Assembly: GCA_020426505.1 (NCBI GenBank)
Contig: JAGQPX010000012.1
Coordinates: 62,001 to 126,000 of the forward strand
Direction: 5' to 3'
Length of the DNA: 64,000 nucleotides
Source: Planctomycetaceae bacterium
GTDB taxonomy: Bacteria > Planctomycetota > Planctomycetia > Planctomycetales > Planctomycetaceae
Shown: piece by piece, positions 34,703-44,363 of the stretch
Position numbering within the stretch: the first letter of the stretch is position 1
How the letters are laid out: the number at the start of each line of letters is the position of its first letter
Notes under the pieces: generated by a model
Seen by the model: the letters and a program-made list of their open reading frames with translations, nothing else
The model's database searches: none
Told to the model about the DNA's origin: nothing
Position numbers and translations under genes: made by a program

Positions 34703-37354
34703 ATGGAACTCATTGGGCGAATTGTGTTGCTGTTGGTGGTCGTGGCTTCGCCTTGGGCGTTCGGCAGCGTAACGCCTGGATCGCTTTGTGTGATCGCACT
34801 CACAATTGCGGGACTTCTCGTCTGGCACTTGCTGGAGTCGGTTTTCGTCCCTGCCGATCGGCACGTACATGTCCCAGTTGCGGTCGTAGCACCGCTGGGG
34901 TTGCTCGTGATTGCTGCATTCCAGTTGCTCCCTCGGGATGAAGGCCCTCTTCACTGGATGAATCATGCAGTTTTCTCTGAATACGCCGATGAACTTGGAG
35001 ACGATGGGCCGACCACCGGGACGATATCATCCGTCATCACCAGAACACAAGCGGCCAAGCTTTACTTTGCCATCGCTGCGTTCATTCTCGCGTCTGTGTG
35101 GTTTGTGTCACCTCGCGAGACGATGTGGTTGTGGGGGTTACTGGCAGTCAATGGTGCAGCCTTAGGATTCTTTGGGATTGTTCAAAAGCTGACCTGGAAT
35201 GGCATGTTGTTCTGGCAAGTGCCTCTCAGGTTTGGGGGAACGCCCTTTGCCTCATACGTAAATCGGAATAATGCAGCTGGTTATCTCAACTTGTGCATGG
35301 CTGCGGGCTTGGGGTGGCTGCTCTTGCAATTGGTTACCCGGGAGTCCGGACTGAGCGATGTCGGGAAAAGCGACTGCAAAGACCCCTTGAAGCGACATCG
35401 TGACGGTCGTCGCGGACATCGAATGCCGTGGAAGGCCCGATTACTCAGTCGTATTGCCACTGTCGATGGCGCAGAGATTGGCGTTCTTGGTTTGATCGTC
35501 ATGATGGGTGCCGGGGTCATGTTTTCGTTGTCACGCGGCGGTATCATTGCGAGCGTGATTTCAACGCTGATGACCCTTGTGGTCGTTCGTCGCGTGTCTT
35601 CGCGTCGACGCAACGGATTCTCGCTTTGGGGAGTGTCGGGAATGGTCGTCGTTGCCGGATCGGCAGCAGTCGGCATGTTGATCTGGCTGCAGGGATGGGA
35701 CTTGGTTGTAGAACGCATCGCGAGTCTGAGCGATCCACTGTCGGCGGCGGAAGGTCGCCTTCGTCATTGGCAGGACACGTTCGGTGCCGTGCTGGATTTC
35801 CCGGTTCTGGGAACCGGTTTGGGGAATTACCGCTATGCCAATCTGCCATACCAGGCACATCCGAGTCACGCGTGGTACGTCAACGCAGACAATCATTTCT
35901 TCGAACTGCTCGTTGAGACCGGAATTCTTGGATTCGTCTGTTTTGCAGGCGGTTTTGTTCTCACGGGCTGGGCGTCGGTTTCGCTATTGAAACACACGGA
36001 CCGATCGTATCGGGCTGCGGGCGTTGTCGGGCTGGCAACCGTGTTATCTCAGGCGATCCAATCTGTGACCGACTTCGGGCTCCTGATACCGGCGAACGGC
36101 GTGACGTTCGCGGTGATTTGTGGAGCCGTATGCGGAATGGCCTGCAACGCTGCCGACTTTCAGAGATTTCGCGTTTCATCATGGTTGAGTCTTGTTCGTT
36201 TGGAAGGTCGAGCCAGTTCCATTCTGCTGAGCCTCGTCCTGGCGATCACTGGTGGCTTGTTTGGACTGGAAGTCTTGAGCGCTACTCGGGCCGCCGCGGC
36301 ACGCAACAGGGTGATTCGGATTTTGCCGCACCGCCCGCTCGATACCCCTGTGACGGCGTTGGAGGAAGCGATCCAATTATCGGTCAACGCGCTCCAATGG
36401 CGACCTGATGATCCCGAGTTGCATCAGACCGTAGCACTTTGGTGGATTGACCGTTATCGACTCCAGGCCTTCCGCGAACTTCGACAACCGCTGGGCGATC
36501 TGTCGGGAAACGAAGTTCGACAACTTTGGAGTTCGACGTCGCTTCCAGTCCTGCATGCTCGGGTGGCCGAGATTGCCGCCCAGGACAGTGGTGAACAAAT
36601 CGCGGCGGTCCGACGAATACCGGCGATCCGTTCAAACCTTGGGCATGCTTATCGACATCTACTTGAAGCTTCCCGCCTCAACCCATTGATGCGGGACAAC
36701 CCAAGCACATTGGCGCATCTGGCCATCCTGCAGGATCCCAGCGAAACAGATCACGCCACCAATGAAAATGTTGATCGCTTCATCAAGCTGGCTCTTTTTC
36801 TGAGTCCATCAGAGGCAGACGAACTACTGCGGACAGGACTGCTCGCGGACTCACTCCATCGTGTGGATCTCTCTCATGTCGCGTTGGGGCGTTGTCTTGA
36901 GGTCAGCGAGGATCACTTGATGGCAATATGGACGGTCCTCAACAAGACAGCAGAGATTGATGAGTTGTTGGATAATGTGATCCCAAGGCGTCTGGACGTG
37001 CTGATCGCGCTTGCCGAAGCGACGACGGACTTGGGAGAAAAGGAAAAACTCGTTTCACTCAGTCAAAAAGTGGCGAACGAGACAAACTTTTCCGATTCGG
37101 ACGACTTTTCCTTCACTCTCCAAGCACGACTTGCCGAACTTCAAGGCAGAAAGGCTGAGGCCATTGATGCGTATCGTGAGGCCATCCGGCTTTACCCCGA
37201 TGAAATTGAGAGCAGATTGAAGCTAGCGAGGCTGCTCGCGAGAGAGGGTCAACTCGAAGAGGCGGAAAACGAGTATTCCATGTTGAGGATTCTCGTGCCC
37301 AAGAGACGTGATATCGAACGGGAACTACAGGACTTACGACTTCGATTGGATTGA
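34703..37354 (+). CDS. O-antigen ligase-like (Wzy_C) membrane protein with C-terminal TPRs
   Basis: The protein has 883 residues. The first 500 hold about ten to twelve membrane segments and the O-antigen-ligase/polymerase loop (about 360-420: GTGLGNYRYANLPYQAHPSH, then NADNHFFELLVETGILGF). After about 500 comes a soluble region ending in TPR helices (LAELQGRKAEAIDAYREAIR, LARLLAREGQLEEAENEYSM). Proteins of this architecture join or polymerise polysaccharide chains on the outer face of the inner membrane, with the TPRs recruiting partners. It is the first gene of the polysaccharide locus, with 279 bases before the WecA-like gene. Confidence 0.88.
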   Translation: MELIGRIVLLLVVVASPWAFGSVTPGSLCVIALTIAGLLVWHLLESVFVPADRHVHVPVAVVAPLGLLVIAAFQLLPRDEGPLHWMNHAVFSEYADELGDDGPTTGTISSVITRTQAAKLYFAIAAFILASVWFVSPRETMWLWGLLAVNGAALGFFGIVQKLTWNGMLFWQVPLRFGGTPFASYVNRNNAAGYLNLCMAAGLGWLLLQLVTRESGLSDVGKSDCKDPLKRHRDGRRGHRMPWKARLLSRIATVDGAEIGVLGLIVMMGAGVMFSLSRGGIIASVISTLMTLVVVRRVSSRRRNGFSLWGVSGMVVVAGSAAVGMLIWLQGWDLVVERIASLSDPLSAAEGRLRHWQDTFGAVLDFPVLGTGLGNYRYANLPYQAHPSHAWYVNADNHFFELLVETGILGFVCFAGGFVLTGWASVSLLKHTDRSYRAAGVVGLATVLSQAIQSVTDFGLLIPANGVTFAVICGAVCGMACNAADFQRFRVSSWLSLVRLEGRASSILLSLVLAITGGLFGLEVLSATRAAAARNRVIRILPHRPLDTPVTALEEAIQLSVNALQWRPDDPELHQTVALWWIDRYRLQAFRELRQPLGDLSGNEVRQLWSSTSLPVLHARVAEIAAQDSGEQIAAVRRIPAIRSNLGHAYRHLLEASRLNPLMRDNPSTLAHLAILQDPSETDHATNENVDRFIKLALFLSPSEADELLRTGLLADSLHRVDLSHVALGRCLEVSEDHLMAIWTVLNKTAEIDELLDNVIPRRLDVLIALAEATTDLGEKEKLVSLSQKVANETNFSDSDDFSFTLQARLAELQGRKAEAIDAYREAIRLYPDEIESRLKLARLLAREGQLEEAENEYSMLRILVPKRRDIERELQDLRLRLD

Positions 37355-37633
37355 AGAACACGCCTATGCGGCCTCTCCGATCTCCTTCGTGCAGGGCTTG
37401 CATATTCGTAACGGCATGTTTGTTAGAAATTGATGTTCATGCCTACACTGCTGGTGCACCGATTGACAAGCCCCTTTGATTTGAGAGGCACGATCAGTAT
37501 GATGACAGTTCTGAGCGGGTGTCGCTACGAGGGCCAAGCCTGTGCATGCATCTGATGGACCAACCGAGCTTCATCGACAAGCACGATTAGGTCCCCACTT
37601 CCCCAGGTTGCCTAACAAGAATTGGCAGGTTTG

Positions 37634-39187
37634 ATGGATACGCTGCTGGCAGTGTCCGTTTTCGCATTTCTGGCGAGTGCTGCAACGACACCACTGGTCC
37701 GATCACTGGCATTTCATTTGGGAATGGTGGACCGCCCAGATGGTGTGCGCAAACTGCAGAAAGAGGCTATCCCGCTCGGGGGAGGGGTCGCCATCTTTCT
37801 AGCGTTTACGGCGACGGTCGTTGGCTTGATGACCGTATCGAATCCGTGGCAGAAAAACCTCCTCGACAACTGGAACTATTATGCCGGGTTGCTTGGCTCA
37901 GCGGCTTGCATCTGTGTTGTTGGCTTATTGGATGATTGGATCAATCTCCGCGGACGACAGAAGCTGATCGGCCAAGTTGTGGCCATCGGCATCTTGATCT
38001 CGTCTGGACTGGAGATTCGCCGATTCATGATCTTCGAATGGGGGGTCGACTTGGGTGTGTTGTCGATCCCTTTCACTGCATTTTGGCTGTTGGGTGCCAT
38101 TAACGCGTTGAACCTGATCGATGGTGTTGATGGGTTGGCAACAAGTATCGGTCTGGTCTTCAGCCTTGCGCTCGCAACGATGGCTTACATGACGGGGCAT
38201 CAGGCCGATGCACTGATTGCACTGGCGTTAGCCGGTAGTCTGGGCGGCTTTCTCTTGTTCAATTTTCCCCCCGCCAGAATGTACCTTGGTGATGCGGGAA
38301 GTATGTTGATTGGGCTCGTTGTCGGGGCTCTTGCCATTCGGAGTTCACTCAAGGGGCCCGCGACCGTGGCCCTCGCAGCTCCCACAGCCGTTTGGGCCGT
38401 GTTGATCTTCGACGTCAGCATGGCGATTGTCCGGCGAAAACTGACAGGACGAAGCGTCTACACAACCGATCGGGGTCATCTGCATCACACCCTGCTGCAA
38501 CGGGGGTTCAGTGGTACACGGATTGTGGTCTGGGTCGGAATGCTCTGCGCGTTTTGCGCAGCTGGTGCCTTGGCCAGCATCGTGTATCAAAACGATTTCC
38601 TGGCCATCGGCAGCGCGGTCGCAGTCATTTGCACACTCGTTTTGACGCGTTTCTTCGGGCATTCCGAATGTGCTTTGCTTGTGCGCAGCTTGAAGTCATT
38701 CGTGATCTCACTGCTGCATCTGCCGGCAGGAGGAGACCCCAAGCAGGAGCCATTCAGTTCACGTTTGCAGGGTGATCGTGAATGGGATGCACTCTGGGAA
38801 CGTCTGACGGAGTATGCCGAGCGGTATGACCTCTGTATGGTTCAACTGAATGTGAATCTGCCAGCTCTGCATGAGGAGTATCATGCCGTCTGGAAACGGA
38901 AACACGGGGCCGAACAGGAGCAGATGTGGCATGCAACCCTGCCACTTGTTAATGACAACGGGCACGCGATCGGCCGCCTCCGCCTCGCGGGCCTTGCCGA
39001 GTCTGGAGTCGCTCTCAGCCAATGGATGTCGGAATTGGTCAGCGGACTGCAATCGTTCGAGCAGCAGGTCCAGCAGTTGGCAGCACCGACAACCGTGCGA
39101 CCGGTTTCCGATCATGGAACCTATCTTCAACCGTACGGTCAGACTCCCTCAGGCAAGACAACTCAAGCGCGACAACCCGTCTCCTGA
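37634..39187 (+). CDS. WecA/MraY-family phosphoglycosyltransferase with a C-terminal extension
   Basis: The protein has 517 residues from the ATG at 37634. The polytopic core (about 1-360) has the family motifs: KLQKEAIPLGGGVAIF, VVGLLDDWINLRG (about 95), NALNLIDGVDGLATS (about 160), MYLGDAGSMLIG (about 215) and a DRGHLHHTLLQRG histidine motif (about 280). It transfers a HexNAc-1-phosphate or similar sugar-phosphate to undecaprenyl phosphate, starting chain assembly. The last 150 residues are a soluble extension absent from E. coli WecA, likely a regulatory or scaffold domain. An in-frame TTG lies 12 bases upstream. Confidence 0.92.
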   Translation: MDTLLAVSVFAFLASAATTPLVRSLAFHLGMVDRPDGVRKLQKEAIPLGGGVAIFLAFTATVVGLMTVSNPWQKNLLDNWNYYAGLLGSAACICVVGLLDDWINLRGRQKLIGQVVAIGILISSGLEIRRFMIFEWGVDLGVLSIPFTAFWLLGAINALNLIDGVDGLATSIGLVFSLALATMAYMTGHQADALIALALAGSLGGFLLFNFPPARMYLGDAGSMLIGLVVGALAIRSSLKGPATVALAAPTAVWAVLIFDVSMAIVRRKLTGRSVYTTDRGHLHHTLLQRGFSGTRIVVWVGMLCAFCAAGALASIVYQNDFLAIGSAVAVICTLVLTRFFGHSECALLVRSLKSFVISLLHLPAGGDPKQEPFSSRLQGDREWDALWERLTEYAERYDLCMVQLNVNLPALHEEYHAVWKRKHGAEQEQMWHATLPLVNDNGHAIGRLRLAGLAESGVALSQWMSELVSGLQSFEQQVQQLAAPTTVRPVSDHGTYLQPYGQTPSGKTTQARQPVS

Positions 39188-39326
39188 GAAATCTTGCAGC
39201 ATTCTGTCACCGTGCTGACGGTGCAATGCGGCACTCCGGACCCTGATCCTACGTGACTTGGCCTTGCTGATCGAATTGGCTCAACTCTTTGCGCCAATCG
39301 GTGTTCTGTGTGAGCGAACAGAATGC

Positions 39327-39332
39327 TATAGT
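39327..39332 (+). promoter_or_regulatory. Extended -10 box upstream of the NusG-like gene
   Basis: TGC-TATAGT forms an extended -10 (TG, one base, then TATAGT, which matches TATAAT at five of six). No good -35 is seen. It would give a leader of about 130 bases in front of the antiterminator gene, a place where a pausing or antitermination site might lie. Confidence 0.35.
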
Positions 39333-39473
39333 CTCCCCGCAGCCCTCCCGGATACCCTGAAGGCTGTGACCGACAAGGTTGGTCATTGTGAGAAAACGAC
39401 AGATTCCTTGTGGGTGTGCGTCACCCAGAGGGACGGAGTCCGCGCGGATGCCCCACTTGGGCTTATCAAACTA

Positions 39474-40040
39474 ATGCCGATACTGAAGAAGGAAGTTGAT
39501 CTCAACCCGGCAAACCTCTTCGATGAGGAAGGTCCGCTGTCAACGGATGAGGGTCAATGGTGGGCACTCTACACCCGGTCCCGCCGCGAGAAAGAGCTAA
39601 TGCGGCGATTGACGTCAAAACATGTCGCATTCTACAGCCCCATCATCGAACACCAACATCGTTCCCCGAACGGAAGGCTGCGGACCAGTTATCTTCCACT
39701 GTTTTCGAATTACGTCTTCCTTTGGGGTAACGAGAACGATCGTCACGCTGCCTTAACGACAGGGTGTGTGTCACGTGATCTTGAGGTGACCGAACCGGAA
39801 GGGCTGGTTCGTGACCTGATACAGATTCGTGAGCTCATTGAACTTGGCACGGATCTGACTCCGGAATCGCGCATCGAACCCGGTTCAAAAGTCCGGGTGA
39901 AATCGGGCATGCTCACTGGGCGAGTCGGAATTGTGATCGAGCGTCGCGGTCAGAGGCGACTTCTTGTCTCTGTCGACTTCCTGCAACAAGGCGCATCGGT
40001 GGAATTAACACCATGCGACTTGGAACTTCTCGACGGATAG
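39474..40040 (+). CDS. Specialised NusG-family antiterminator (UpxY/RfaH-like)
   Basis: The protein has 188 residues from the ATG at 39474. The NGN domain (about 20-110) includes WWALYTRSRREKELMRRLTS, AFYSPIIEHQHRSPNGRL and LFSNYVFLWGNENDRHAALT. The C-terminal KOW domain has IEPGSKVRVKSGMLTGRVGI and LVSVDFLQQGASVEL. NusG paralogues at the head of polysaccharide loci keep RNA polymerase processive through long operons. Its position directly before the ABC exporter and some 24 kb of co-directional genes fits that role. The longer upstream open frame has no family similarity. Confidence 0.88.
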   Translation: MPILKKEVDLNPANLFDEEGPLSTDEGQWWALYTRSRREKELMRRLTSKHVAFYSPIIEHQHRSPNGRLRTSYLPLFSNYVFLWGNENDRHAALTTGCVSRDLEVTEPEGLVRDLIQIRELIELGTDLTPESRIEPGSKVRVKSGMLTGRVGIVIERRGQRRLLVSVDFLQQGASVELTPCDLELLDG

Positions 40041-40076
40041 TTGCAAGCGGACCAAACGAGCATCGACCCAACAAAC

Positions 40077-41000
40077 ATGGAGACCAGTGTCACACAGCTT
40101 GAAGAACGCACCAACTTGGTAACTGCTCCGCCAGCGGTGCCGCCACAATCAATTGCCGAGACGGTTATCGAGCCGAAACCGGGTTGGCGGGCAATCGATT
40201 TCGCCGAACTCTGGCAGTACCGCGAGTTGGTATTCTTCCTCACATGGCGCGACGTCAAGGTTCGCTATAAACAGACGGTGATGGGAGCAGCATGGGCTGT
40301 CATTCAGCCACTGCTGACATCGTTGGTGTTTGTTGTACTCTTCGGCATGATGGCTGGCATGCGAGAACGGACGAATGTGCCGTACTTGGCCCTCGTCTTC
40401 GCTGGTCAAATGGCGTGGCAGTTCTTTCAGGGAGCCGTAACCACAAGCGGACAAAGCCTTGTGACCAGTGCCAATCTGATTAGCAAGGTCTATTTCCCTC
40501 GCATGATCGTCCCACTTGCCGCTGTCGGCGCGGGCTTGGTTGACTTCGTGATGTCTCTGGGGGTCATGGCCATCATATTGGTGTTCTATGGGATCGTCCC
40601 TCCCATACAAGTTGTAATGTTGCCGATACTGCTCCTGGGAGTGGTGATGACGGCTGTGGGCGTCGGCTCATTGTTGGCTGCTCTCACGGTTGCGTATCGC
40701 GATTTTCGTTATGTCGTGCCGTTCCTCGTGCAGATGTGGATGCTATCCACACCAGTTGGTTACCAGATGGAAGAAGTCTATCGGTTGCTCGACAAGGCGG
40801 GCATCGATCAGTCCTGGTTGGGTTTGTACTTCACGCTGAATCCAATGGCTGGTTTCGTACAAGGATTTCGCTGGTGTATCCTGGGTGAAACGCTCGATCC
40901 GCTTTACATGTTCGCGTCCGGATGTTCGGCAATTGTTGTACTCATTATTGGTTCCGTGTATTTCCGTCGTGTCGAGCGTCGCTTCGCTGACATCGTCTAA
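40077..41000 (+). CDS. wzm: Polysaccharide ABC-transporter permease (Wzm-like)
   Basis: The protein has 307 residues from the ATG at 40077. An N-terminal amphipathic part (WRAIDFAELWQYRELVFFLT) is followed by six membrane helices of the ABC-2 type with LTWRDVKVRYKQTVMGAAWA, SNLISKVYFPRMIVPLA-like ANLISKVYFPRMIVPLAAVG and a late VPFLVQMWMLSTPVGY. This is the channel subunit exporting lipid-linked polysaccharide across the inner membrane. It pairs with the ATPase downstream. Confidence 0.95.
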   Translation: METSVTQLEERTNLVTAPPAVPPQSIAETVIEPKPGWRAIDFAELWQYRELVFFLTWRDVKVRYKQTVMGAAWAVIQPLLTSLVFVVLFGMMAGMRERTNVPYLALVFAGQMAWQFFQGAVTTSGQSLVTSANLISKVYFPRMIVPLAAVGAGLVDFVMSLGVMAIILVFYGIVPPIQVVMLPILLLGVVMTAVGVGSLLAALTVAYRDFRYVVPFLVQMWMLSTPVGYQMEEVYRLLDKAGIDQSWLGLYFTLNPMAGFVQGFRWCILGETLDPLYMFASGCSAIVVLIIGSVYFRRVERRFADIV

Positions 41001-41038
41001 ACGAATCCGCCGTCCATGTGCCCAGACGTTTCTTGTTG

Positions 41039-42346
41039 ATGAACTCTCCAGCAATCCAAGTCGACGCGATTGGCAAGCAATACCAGCTTGGACTACGTGA
41101 GAAGGCAAACGAGACGCTTCGTGAAGCACTTGTCGAAATGGCAAAGGCACCATTGAAGCGACTGCGTCATCTCTCCGGACAATCCGACGAAGGAAGTACT
41201 TTTTGGGCGCTTCGAGACGTCAATTTCGATGTCCCGGAAGGCGAGGTATTGGGCATTATCGGCCACAACGGTGCAGGCAAGAGCACTCTGCTCAAGATAC
41301 TGTCCAGAATCACGGAGCCGACAGAGGGTCGAGCTGTGATTCGCGGCCGGGTTGCCAGTCTGCTCGAAGTCGGAACAGGTTTCCATGTCGAGTTGTCCGG
41401 ACGGGAAAACGTATTTCTCAATGGTGCGATTCTGGGGATGTCAAAGGCCGAGATCACGCGCAAGTTTGATGAGATCGTTGCGTTCTCCGGAGTTGAGAAG
41501 TTCCTCGACACGCCGATCAAGCGATACTCCAGCGGCATGAAGGTACGACTGGCGTTTGCAGTTGCCGCTCACCTGGAACCGGAGATTCTGATCATCGACG
41601 AAGTACTGGCTGTCGGCGACCAGGAATTCCAGAACCGCTGTCTTGGCAAGATGCACGATGTCGCCCGAAGTGGTCGCACAGTGCTGTTCGTGAGTCACAA
41701 CATGGCGGCGGTCGAGTCATTGTGCACCTCTGCCATGCTGCTGAAGGCAGGGAAGGTGCTTTCGATCGGGACTGTGAGAGAGATCGTCGGGCAGTACCTG
41801 TCTGGAATCAATGCGGGTGCGGCTGCCGGTCGCTACGAAAACCCGGACAGCCCGTTGCGAGAAGTTCGTCTTGTTGCCTCAGACGATCGTGGGGTCACAG
41901 ATACTGTCGTTTGTGGTCAACCGGCTACGGTTCAAGTTGTGATTCGTCCGGAAATGCCGATCTCGGACCCAGCTGTTCGCCTCGTTGTGGTCAGCCATAA
42001 CGGACAACGAATCTTCACCTGCAATTCTCGATTCCAGTATCAACGACTGGCGACGACCGGCCAGGAACTCGAGTTACATTGTCTCTTCGAAGGAGTACGT
42101 CTCGTTCCCGGAGATTACACGCTGTCCGCGACACTGCTTTCGGCGAGTCAGGAATTGGCGGTCGCGGAGCCGGCGATCCGTTTCAGCGTGGCACCGGGAG
42201 ACATCTACGGCACAGGTCGAATTCCTCAACAGGTCGGAAAAGGAGTCTACTTCCCACATGTCACGTGGTCTTCAACAAATGCTTCGGCCGACTCTCTGAT
42301 GAACGATGAGTCGGTGCCTTCCAATTCACTCTCGAAAGTCTCCTGA
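41039..42346 (+). CDS. wzt: Polysaccharide ABC-transporter ATPase with substrate-binding C-terminus (Wzt-like)
   Basis: The protein has 435 residues from the ATG at 41039 (an in-frame GTG is at 41018). Walker A GHNGAGKST (about 75-83), signature YSSGMKVRLAFAVA, Walker B EILIIDEVLAVGD and the H-loop VSHNMAA are intact. After about residue 250 a 180-residue Wzt C-terminal domain (beta-sandwich) follows. In E. coli O8/O9 systems this domain recognises the modified end of the polymer. It probably energises export with the upstream permease. Confidence 0.94.
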   Translation: MNSPAIQVDAIGKQYQLGLREKANETLREALVEMAKAPLKRLRHLSGQSDEGSTFWALRDVNFDVPEGEVLGIIGHNGAGKSTLLKILSRITEPTEGRAVIRGRVASLLEVGTGFHVELSGRENVFLNGAILGMSKAEITRKFDEIVAFSGVEKFLDTPIKRYSSGMKVRLAFAVAAHLEPEILIIDEVLAVGDQEFQNRCLGKMHDVARSGRTVLFVSHNMAAVESLCTSAMLLKAGKVLSIGTVREIVGQYLSGINAGAAAGRYENPDSPLREVRLVASDDRGVTDTVVCGQPATVQVVIRPEMPISDPAVRLVVVSHNGQRIFTCNSRFQYQRLATTGQELELHCLFEGVRLVPGDYTLSATLLSASQELAVAEPAIRFSVAPGDIYGTGRIPQQVGKGVYFPHVTWSSTNASADSLMNDESVPSNSLSKVS

Positions 42347-42360
42347 CCACGTCACCGACA

Positions 42361-43173
42361 TTGAACCGCTTGCTGTCAAAATTGAGTCGAGTTGTCCCGC
42401 CCCCAAACTGGGAGCAGGCGCGGGCGTTATTTGGCTTGACCACTGGACGTTGTGGTACCACAACGCTGACGCGACTGATGAAGTCGTGTCCGGAGACTGT
42501 CGCCACGCATGAACCACGTCCGCATGTCAAAGATCCCCTGCGGACCCGTCCTTACTATCTCGAGAACAGTGACTCTCCGGAATCGCGGCGGACGTTTCAG
42601 GAGTTCCGGGCATGGACATTGTGGCGGTTAAAGCAGAGGGGGTTGTGTTACGTCGAGTTGAATGGAATGAAGTTCTATGCCCATTCGATCGCAGCTGTGA
42701 TGCCACGAGCGCGATTCGTGTTCATCCATCGTCATCCGGCTGAATTCGTCCGCAGCGGAATGCGGCGCGGCTGGTACGACCACCATCCGGCAGATGGCAA
42801 TCGCCTCACGCCTCGCCCGGATGATCCGGCCGCATCAAAATGGTCAGAGTGGCAATCGCTCGAGAAAATCTGCTGGCTCTGGGACGCGACTAATCGGTAT
42901 TTCCTCGCATTTCTGGCGACCATTCCACGGGAAAGGCAGCTGAGCTTCGCGTTCGATGATTTGATGAACTTCGAGACAGGGCATTATCGGGACCTGTTCA
43001 CTCTGGTTGATGTCAAACCTCCAAGTGTCGATGAAGCGCGTGAAGTACTGACGGTGCGGCACAACTCTCAAGATTCGGCCGAGTTCCCCGAATACGACCG
43101 CTGGAGTAATGGCCAGCGGCACACGTTGCACGCGATCGCGGGCGACACGATGCGGGAGTTGGGTTACGAGTGA
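42361..43173 (+). CDS. PAPS-dependent sulfotransferase-like protein
   Basis: The 270-residue protein has the 5'-phosphosulfate-binding loop LTTGRCGTTTLTRLM near residues 26-40 and the 3'-phosphate loop FVFIHRHPAEFVRSGMRRG about residues 119-137. It would transfer sulfate from PAPS to a sugar of the polymer. The start is TTG at 42361; the first in-frame ATG lies inside the PAPS loop and is too late, so a non-ATG start is required. It ends in a GTGA overlap with the nitroreductase-like gene. Confidence 0.8.
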   Translation: MNRLLSKLSRVVPPPNWEQARALFGLTTGRCGTTTLTRLMKSCPETVATHEPRPHVKDPLRTRPYYLENSDSPESRRTFQEFRAWTLWRLKQRGLCYVELNGMKFYAHSIAAVMPRARFVFIHRHPAEFVRSGMRRGWYDHHPADGNRLTPRPDDPAASKWSEWQSLEKICWLWDATNRYFLAFLATIPRERQLSFAFDDLMNFETGHYRDLFTLVDVKPPSVDEAREVLTVRHNSQDSAEFPEYDRWSNGQRHTLHAIAGDTMRELGYE

Positions 43174-44363
43174 CGTCTACGACGACACAATCGCGGACAC
43201 GGATGAGTCAGAACCCTGATGTGTCCCCAACGTCTCACGATGACGGACAGCGACTGTCCGATTCACCGTCGGAGCTTGTGGGACTCCGTCGAGGAGCCGG
43301 CAGAGTTGCACGAAAGCTCAAGCGGCGGCTCTCCGCACTGTGGAGTCATGCGGACCGCAGGCTCAGCATGTGGGCATCGGGTTCAACTTTGGGAAGTCGG
43401 TTGTACTATGCATTCTGGAACAGCGCCTTTGGCCGCGAGCAGCAGGCAGTACTCCGTGGTCGCGCTCAGTACGCATCCGACTTGGCGAATCCGAAGGAGA
43501 CATCCGTCCGCTTGCGGCGAAATTGCCATCGACTGGAAAAAGGGTTGTTGATGGTTCCACGACGTGAAGTATTCGCTGCGGAATACATCGGTGAGACGGT
43601 CGACAGCTATTGCACCATAGGCCGCCACTGTGATGTCGAACAGGACGAACTTTCACCGGAAATGCAATGGGCTTACGATGTGCTGTCGAAGTATTTCCAG
43701 GTCGTCGTCGATACGCCACCGATTGCCGAGGCTCGAAAGAAGTTTGAACAGGCCGCCAAGCTGGTGCGTTGTCCACCCGGTGAGTGTGTGCCGTATCAAC
43801 GGGACTTGAGCGGTGAACCAAGAGTCTCGATCGTGGACCTGATTTCGTTGGCCAAACGGAGGCGGTCAGTTCGCTGGTTCCTTCCCCGGCCAGTTCCACG
43901 GGAGATGATAGACGCAGCGATCGAGGTTGCGGGGCAGTCGCCCAGTGCCTGCAATCGGCAGCCATTTCAGTTTCGCATCTTCGACGATCCGGAGTTGGTC
44001 CAACGAGTGGTTCAACTCCCAATGGGGACTGCTGGATACGGTCACAACATCCCGGTGATGGTGGTTCTCATCGGTCAACAAAGGAACTACTTCGATGAAC
44101 GAGATCGCCATCTCATCTACATCGATGGATCACTGGCCACGATGGGATTTGTCTATGCACTTGAAGCGCAAGGGCTCAGTTCGTGTTGCATCAACTGGCC
44201 GGACATCGAGTCGCGAGAGGCGGCCCTTGGCGAATTGCTCGGACTTTCCGGCGACGAACGAGCGGTGATGTGTCTGGCAGTCGGGTACCCGGATCCGGAG
44301 GGGCTTGTTGCCTACTCTCAGAAGAAGCCACTTGGGCAGTTGCGACGGTACAACTTCGAATGA
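43170..44363 (+). CDS. Nitroreductase-family flavoprotein coupled to a pyruvyl transferase
   Basis: The 397-residue protein starts at a GTG overlapping the previous stop (an ATG follows at 43203). The first 210 residues are Arg-rich and without recognisable domain. The last 180 form a nitroreductase fold: LAKRRRSVRWFLPRPV, AIEVAGQSPSACNRQPFQFR, VMVVLIGQQRNYFDERDRHL and GFVYALEAQGLSSCCINWPD. FMN-binding residues look conserved. The final ATGA overlap couples it with the pyruvyl transferase, a pairing also known in other polysaccharide loci. Its substrate is not established. Confidence 0.82.
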   Translation: MTSTTTQSRTRMSQNPDVSPTSHDDGQRLSDSPSELVGLRRGAGRVARKLKRRLSALWSHADRRLSMWASGSTLGSRLYYAFWNSAFGREQQAVLRGRAQYASDLANPKETSVRLRRNCHRLEKGLLMVPRREVFAAEYIGETVDSYCTIGRHCDVEQDELSPEMQWAYDVLSKYFQVVVDTPPIAEARKKFEQAAKLVRCPPGECVPYQRDLSGEPRVSIVDLISLAKRRRSVRWFLPRPVPREMIDAAIEVAGQSPSACNRQPFQFRIFDDPELVQRVVQLPMGTAGYGHNIPVMVVLIGQQRNYFDERDRHLIYIDGSLATMGFVYALEAQGLSSCCINWPDIESREAALGELLGLSGDERAVMCLAVGYPDPEGLVAYSQKKPLGQLRRYNFE

